A stretch of 15,839 nt of DNA, taken from assembly GCA_947457975.1 (NCBI GenBank), contig CANGYC010000022.1, forward strand, positions 1-15,839, read 5' to 3'. Positions 12,705 to 15,839 of this stretch are shown here, one piece after another. The position numbers and the translations under genes were made by a program. This stretch comes from Comamonadaceae bacterium. Lineage in GTDB: Bacteria > Pseudomonadota > Gammaproteobacteria > Burkholderiales > Burkholderiaceae_C. Below the pieces are notes generated by a model. It saw only the letters and a list, made by a program, of their open reading frames with translations. It searched no databases and was not told where the DNA came from. Every line of letters begins with the position of its first letter. Positions within the stretch are counted from its first letter, which is position 1.

Positions 12705-14203
12705 GCACCCTGCTGCACACCCCGCAGCAGGCCGCCGACTGGCTGCGCCTGCGCATCCTGGGCACGCTGCGTTCGGACAGCCGCCAGGTGCAGGCCGGTG
12801 ATGGGTTTCTCGCCTGGCCGGGCGCGGCCACCGATGCCCGGCGCTATGTGCCCGGCGTGCTGCAAGCCGGTGCCGCTGCCTGCCTGGTCGAGCGCGAGGG
12901 CTGCGAGCAGCACGGTCTGGACCCCGCCGATCCGCGCCTGGGGCTCTACAGCGGCCTGCGCGCTGCGGCTGCACCCATCGCCGCGGCCTTCTTCGGCGAG
13001 CCCAGCCAACATCTCGATGTGCTGGCTGTCACCGGCACCAACGGCAAGACCACCACCGCCTGGTGGCTGGCGCAGGCCCTGGGCCTGCTGGGCCGCCGCT
13101 GCGCTCTCGTGGGCACCCTGGGCGTCGGTGAACCTGGGGCGCTGGTGCCCACGGGCCTGACCACCCCCGACCCAGTGCTCTTGCAGCGCGAGTTCAGGCG
13201 CCTGGCCGACGCAGGATTTGCAGCCTGTGCGCTGGAGGCCTCGTCCATTGGCCTGGAGGAGCGGCGGCTTGATGCCACGCGCATCCACACCGCTATCTTT
13301 ACCAACTTCACGCAGGATCACCTCGACTACCACGGCGACATGGCCGCATATTGGCAGGCCAAGGCGCGGCTGTTCGACTGGCCTGGCCTGAAGGCCGCTG
13401 TCGTCAACATCGACGACGCGCAGGGCGAGCGCCTGGCCACAGAGCTGGCAGGTCGCCCGGGGCTGGCGCTCTGGACAGTGTCGGCCCGGGGCCGCGCACG
13501 CCTGGTGGCCCGCGAGCTCCGCCAGGATGCCCGTTCCCTGACTTTCGAGCTGGTGGAAACCGACACCGGCGAGGCCGCACCTGTGAGCGCAGCGGTGGTG
13601 GGGCACTACAACGTCTCTAACCTTTTGGGCGTGGTGGCGGCCCTGCGCACGCTGGGCGTGCCGCTGGCCGATGCCGCCCGCGTGTGCGCTCAGCTGAGCC
13701 CTGTGCCCGGGCGCCTGGACACCCAGGGCGAGGCCGGCGAGCCGCTGGTGGTGGTGGATTACGCGCACACGCCCGATGCCCTGGAGAAGGTGCTGGCCGC
13801 CCTGCGCCCCGTGGCCCAGGGCCGCGGCGGGCGCCTGTGGTGCGTGGTGGGCTGCGGCGGCGACCGCGATGCCGCCAAGCGCCCCCTTATGGCCGCAGCG
13901 GCCGAGCAGGGGGCCGATCAGCTGGTGCTCACCAGCGACAACCCGCGCAGCGAAGACCCGGCACACATTCTCTCGGCCATGCAGACCGGCTTGCAGCGTC
14001 CTGCCCAGGCCCGCGTGGTGGTCGACCGTGCGCAGGCGATCACATTGGCCGTGCGGCAGGCACAGGTTGCCGATGTGGTGCTGCTGGCCGGCAAGGGCCA
14101 CGAGGACTACCAGGAGCTGCAAGGCCAGCGTCTGCCGTTTTCTGACCGCTTGCAGGCGCAGGCCGCCCTGCAGGCCCGCCGGCACCAGGGGGTGGCGGCA
14201 TGA
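12701..14203 (+). CDS. murE: UDP-MurNAc-L-Ala-D-Glu:meso-DAP ligase
   Basis: MurE adds meso-diaminopimelate to UDP-MurNAc-L-Ala-D-Glu in the cytosol, using ATP. The 500-residue protein has RSDSRQV at 24-30 in the UDP-binding N-domain, the P-loop GTNGKTT at 112-118 and NFTQDHLDYHGD at 202-213. K221 in YWQAKARLF is the expected carbamylated lysine. DNPR at 413-416 is the signature of DAP-adding rather than lysine-adding MurE, which agrees with dapF upstream. The start is TTG at 12701, overlapping the ftsI stop by 4 nt and preceded by GGAGGAG at 12689-12695. The stop overlaps the murF start (ATGA). Confidence 0.97.
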   Translation: MSTLLHTPQQAADWLRLRILGTLRSDSRQVQAGDGFLAWPGAATDARRYVPGVLQAGAAACLVEREGCEQHGLDPADPRLGLYSGLRAAAAPIAAAFFGEPSQHLDVLAVTGTNGKTTTAWWLAQALGLLGRRCALVGTLGVGEPGALVPTGLTTPDPVLLQREFRRLADAGFAACALEASSIGLEERRLDATRIHTAIFTNFTQDHLDYHGDMAAYWQAKARLFDWPGLKAAVVNIDDAQGERLATELAGRPGLALWTVSARGRARLVARELRQDARSLTFELVETDTGEAAPVSAAVVGHYNVSNLLGVVAALRTLGVPLADAARVCAQLSPVPGRLDTQGEAGEPLVVVDYAHTPDALEKVLAALRPVAQGRGGRLWCVVGCGGDRDAAKRPLMAAAAEQGADQLVLTSDNPRSEDPAHILSAMQTGLQRPAQARVVVDRAQAITLAVRQAQVADVVLLAGKGHEDYQELQGQRLPFSDRLQAQAALQARRHQGVAA

Positions 14204-15609
14204 TGAACCTGGCCCTGGTGCATGCGCTGCTGCCCGAATCGCACCTCTTGGGTGAGGGCGCCGTGGCCATCGAGCGCGTGCACACCGACACCCGCAGCCT
14301 GCAGCCGGGCGACCTCTTCGTGGCCTTGCGCGGCGAGCGCTTTGATGCCCATGATTTCCTGGCCCAGGCCCGTGCGGCCGGCGCCGTGGCCGCCGTGGCC
14401 GAGCGGGGTCTGGCCGAGGCGGGCCTACCGGGCGTGCAAGTGCCCGATGCGCGCCTGGCCCTGGGGCAGCTGGCCGCCGGCTGGCGCGCGCGCCAGAGCC
14501 TGCCCCTGATCGCCGTGACCGGCAGCAATGGCAAGACCACGGTCACGCAGATGATCGCCGCCATCCTGCGCGCCCAGGTGGGCGAGGCAGCCCTGGCCAC
14601 CGAGGGCAACCTGAACAACGACATTGGCGTGCCGCTGACGCTGCTGCGCCTGCGGCCCGCGCACCGCCTGGCGGTGGTCGAGCTGGGCATGAACCACCCG
14701 GGAGAGATCGACTACCTTGCCAAGCTGGCCCGGCCCACGGTGGCCCTGGTCAACAACGCCCAGCGCGAGCACTTGGAATTCATGGCCACGGTGGAGGCGG
14801 TGGCCCGCGAGAACGGCTCGGTGATCGCCTCCTTGCCGAGCGAGGGCGTGGCTGTGTTCCCCGCCGATGAAGAGCACACCGCGCTTTGGCGCGGCATGGC
14901 CGGATCGCGCCGCGTCATCACCTTCGCGCTCTCGGGCCCGGCCGAGCTCACGGCCGAGGCCGCCTGGACCGGCGCCTGCTGGCAAGTGCAGGCCCGCACG
15001 CCGGCGGGTCCGCTGGCCTTCGAGCTGCAGGTGGCCGGTCGCCACAACGTGAAGAACGCCCTGGCGGCTGCGGCCTGTGCCCTGGGTGCGGGCGTGCCAC
15101 TGGAGGCGATTGCGCGCGGCCTGGCCGCTTTCGAGCCGGTCAAGGGCCGCTCGCGTGCGCTGTCGCTGCGTCTGCCCGCCAGCCCGGCGCAGGTGCTCAC
15201 GCTGGTGGACGACAGCTACAACGCCAACCCCGACTCCGTGCGCGCCGCCATCGATGTGCTGGCCGACCTGCCGGGCCCGCGCCTCTTGGTGCTGGGCGAC
15301 ATGGGCGAAGTGGGTGACCAGGGCCCGTCCTTCCACGCCGAGGCGGGTGCCTACGCGCAGCGCCGCGGCATTGAGCAGTTCATGTGCAGCGGCGAGCTCA
15401 TGCGCCACGCGGCCGGTGCTTTTGCGGGCGCACGCCACTTTGAGACGGTGGAGAACTTGGTGGAGGCGGTCTTGGCTGCGCTGCCTGGCCCGACCAGTGT
15501 GCTGGTCAAGGGCTCCCGATTCATGCGCATGGAACGCGTGGTGCAGGCGGTGTCTGCCCGCGCGTCCACCCCCCAGGCGAACGAGACAAAGGATTTGGCA
15601 TGTTCCTGA
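14200..15609 (+). CDS. murF: UDP-MurNAc-tripeptide:D-Ala-D-Ala ligase
   Basis: MurF completes the cytoplasmic muropeptide by adding D-Ala-D-Ala to UDP-MurNAc-tripeptide. The 469-residue protein has [17 protein letters not shown] at 29-45, the P-loop GSNGKTT at 108-114, [15 protein letters not shown] at 135-149, [10 protein letters not shown] at 161-170 and [10 protein letters not shown] in the C-terminal domain. The length is usual. The ATG at 14200 overlaps the end of murE; a second ATG follows directly at 14203 and is an equally possible start. AGGGGGT at 14187-14193 serves as the Shine-Dalgarno. Its 3' end overlaps mraY by 10 nt. Confidence 0.96.
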   Translation: MMNLALVHALLPESHLLGEGAVAIERVHTDTRSLQPGDLFVALRGERFDAHDFLAQARAAGAVAAVAERGLAEAGLPGVQVPDARLALGQLAAGWRARQSLPLIAVTGSNGKTTVTQMIAAILRAQVGEAALATEGNLNNDIGVPLTLLRLRPAHRLAVVELGMNHPGEIDYLAKLARPTVALVNNAQREHLEFMATVEAVARENGSVIASLPSEGVAVFPADEEHTALWRGMAGSRRVITFALSGPAELTAEAAWTGACWQVQARTPAGPLAFELQVAGRHNVKNALAAAACALGAGVPLEAIARGLAAFEPVKGRSRALSLRLPASPAQVLTLVDDSYNANPDSVRAAIDVLADLPGPRLLVLGDMGEVGDQGPSFHAEAGAYAQRRGIEQFMCSGELMRHAAGAFAGARHFETVENLVEAVLAALPGPTSVLVKGSRFMRMERVVQAVSARASTPQANETKDLACS

Positions 15610-15839
15610 GCCTGGCCCAGTGGTTGCAAGGTCTGTCGCCCGAATTCGGATTCTTCCGGGTCTTTCAGTACCTGACCTTCCGCGCGGTGATGGCCGCCAT
15701 GACCGCGCTCTTGATCGGCTTGGCCGCCGGCCCCTGGGTCATCCGCCGCCTGACCGCCCTCAAGATTGGCCAGCCCGTGCGGGGATACGGCATGGAGACG
15801 CACCTCGTCAAAAGCGGTACGCCCACCATGGGTGGCGTG
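15600..15839 (+). CDS. mraY: Phospho-MurNAc-pentapeptide translocase, N-terminal part
   Basis: MraY transfers phospho-MurNAc-pentapeptide to undecaprenyl phosphate at the inner membrane, forming lipid I. Only the first 80 codons are present; the window ends inside the gene. Visible are the first membrane segment at about 24-43, and the conserved KIGQPVR at 55-61 followed by [14 protein letters not shown] at 67-80, which is diagnostic of MraY. The ATG at 15600 overlaps the last 10 nt of murF. AAAGGA at 15588-15593 is the Shine-Dalgarno, 6 nt before the ATG. Confidence 0.95.
   Translation, partial: MFLSLAQWLQGLSPEFGFFRVFQYLTFRAVMAAMTALLIGLAAGPWVIRRLTALKIGQPVRGYGMETHLVKSGTPTMGGV

Noticed and set aside
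12575..14185. 536-codon minus-strand frame opposite murE, and 11562-12974 opposite ftsI
   Set aside because: Both are long antisense frames typical of GC-rich DNA, with Gly/His/Gln-rich translations and no motifs.

Overview
The window is a GC-rich chromosomal housekeeping region of a betaproteobacterium. Gene order, protein sequences and near-exclusive G/C third codon positions fit the Comamonadaceae (Acidovorax, Alicycliphilus or Diaphorobacter-like). That assignment is inference from family resemblance; no search was run. I see no insertion sequence, prophage, CRISPR array, tRNA or rRNA.

Layout: (1) 1-371: the end of a promoter, the RNase P RNA gene rnpB, and a T-tract at its 3' end. (2) 372-656: a gene-free stretch with two long near-perfect hairpins, whose 22-nt loops are exact reverse complements of each other while their stems differ by paired changes. 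(3) 657-2288, minus strand: a Nudix plus metallo-beta-lactamase fold fusion protein. (4) From 2359, plus strand: dapF, a DUF484/GAF-like gene, xerC, rlmI, a COG0523 (G3E/CobW) GTPase with a His-rich metal loop, and a dksA-type gene with a long Lys/Ala/Pro-rich N-terminal tail. (5) 8992-9335: a terminator, then an AT-rich promoter region with MraZ-type direct repeats. (6) 9336 to the end: the start of the dcw cell-wall/division cluster (mraZ, rsmH, ftsL, ftsI, murE, murF and a truncated mraY), tightly packed with overlapping starts and stops.

Functional links: dapF makes meso-diaminopimelate, the residue that MurE (which carries the DNPR motif of DAP-adding enzymes) attaches to UDP-MurNAc-dipeptide. 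MurF and MraY continue that pathway, and FtsL/FtsI use its product at the septum. XerC resolves chromosome dimers at the end of division. RsmH and RlmI methylate rRNA. The GTPase and the DksA-like protein are adjacent, and this DksA lacks the zinc-finger cysteines; elsewhere (Pseudomonas) a COG0523 protein and a zinc-free DksA paralogue both belong to the zinc-starvation response.

The least conventional items are the paired hairpins downstream of rnpB, the histone-H1-like tail fused to a zinc-finger-less DksA, the Nudix-MBL fusion, and the MraZ operator repeats. Several genes also have a -10-like hexamer 6-8 nt before the start codon and no Shine-Dalgarno, which suggests leaderless or near-leaderless transcripts.
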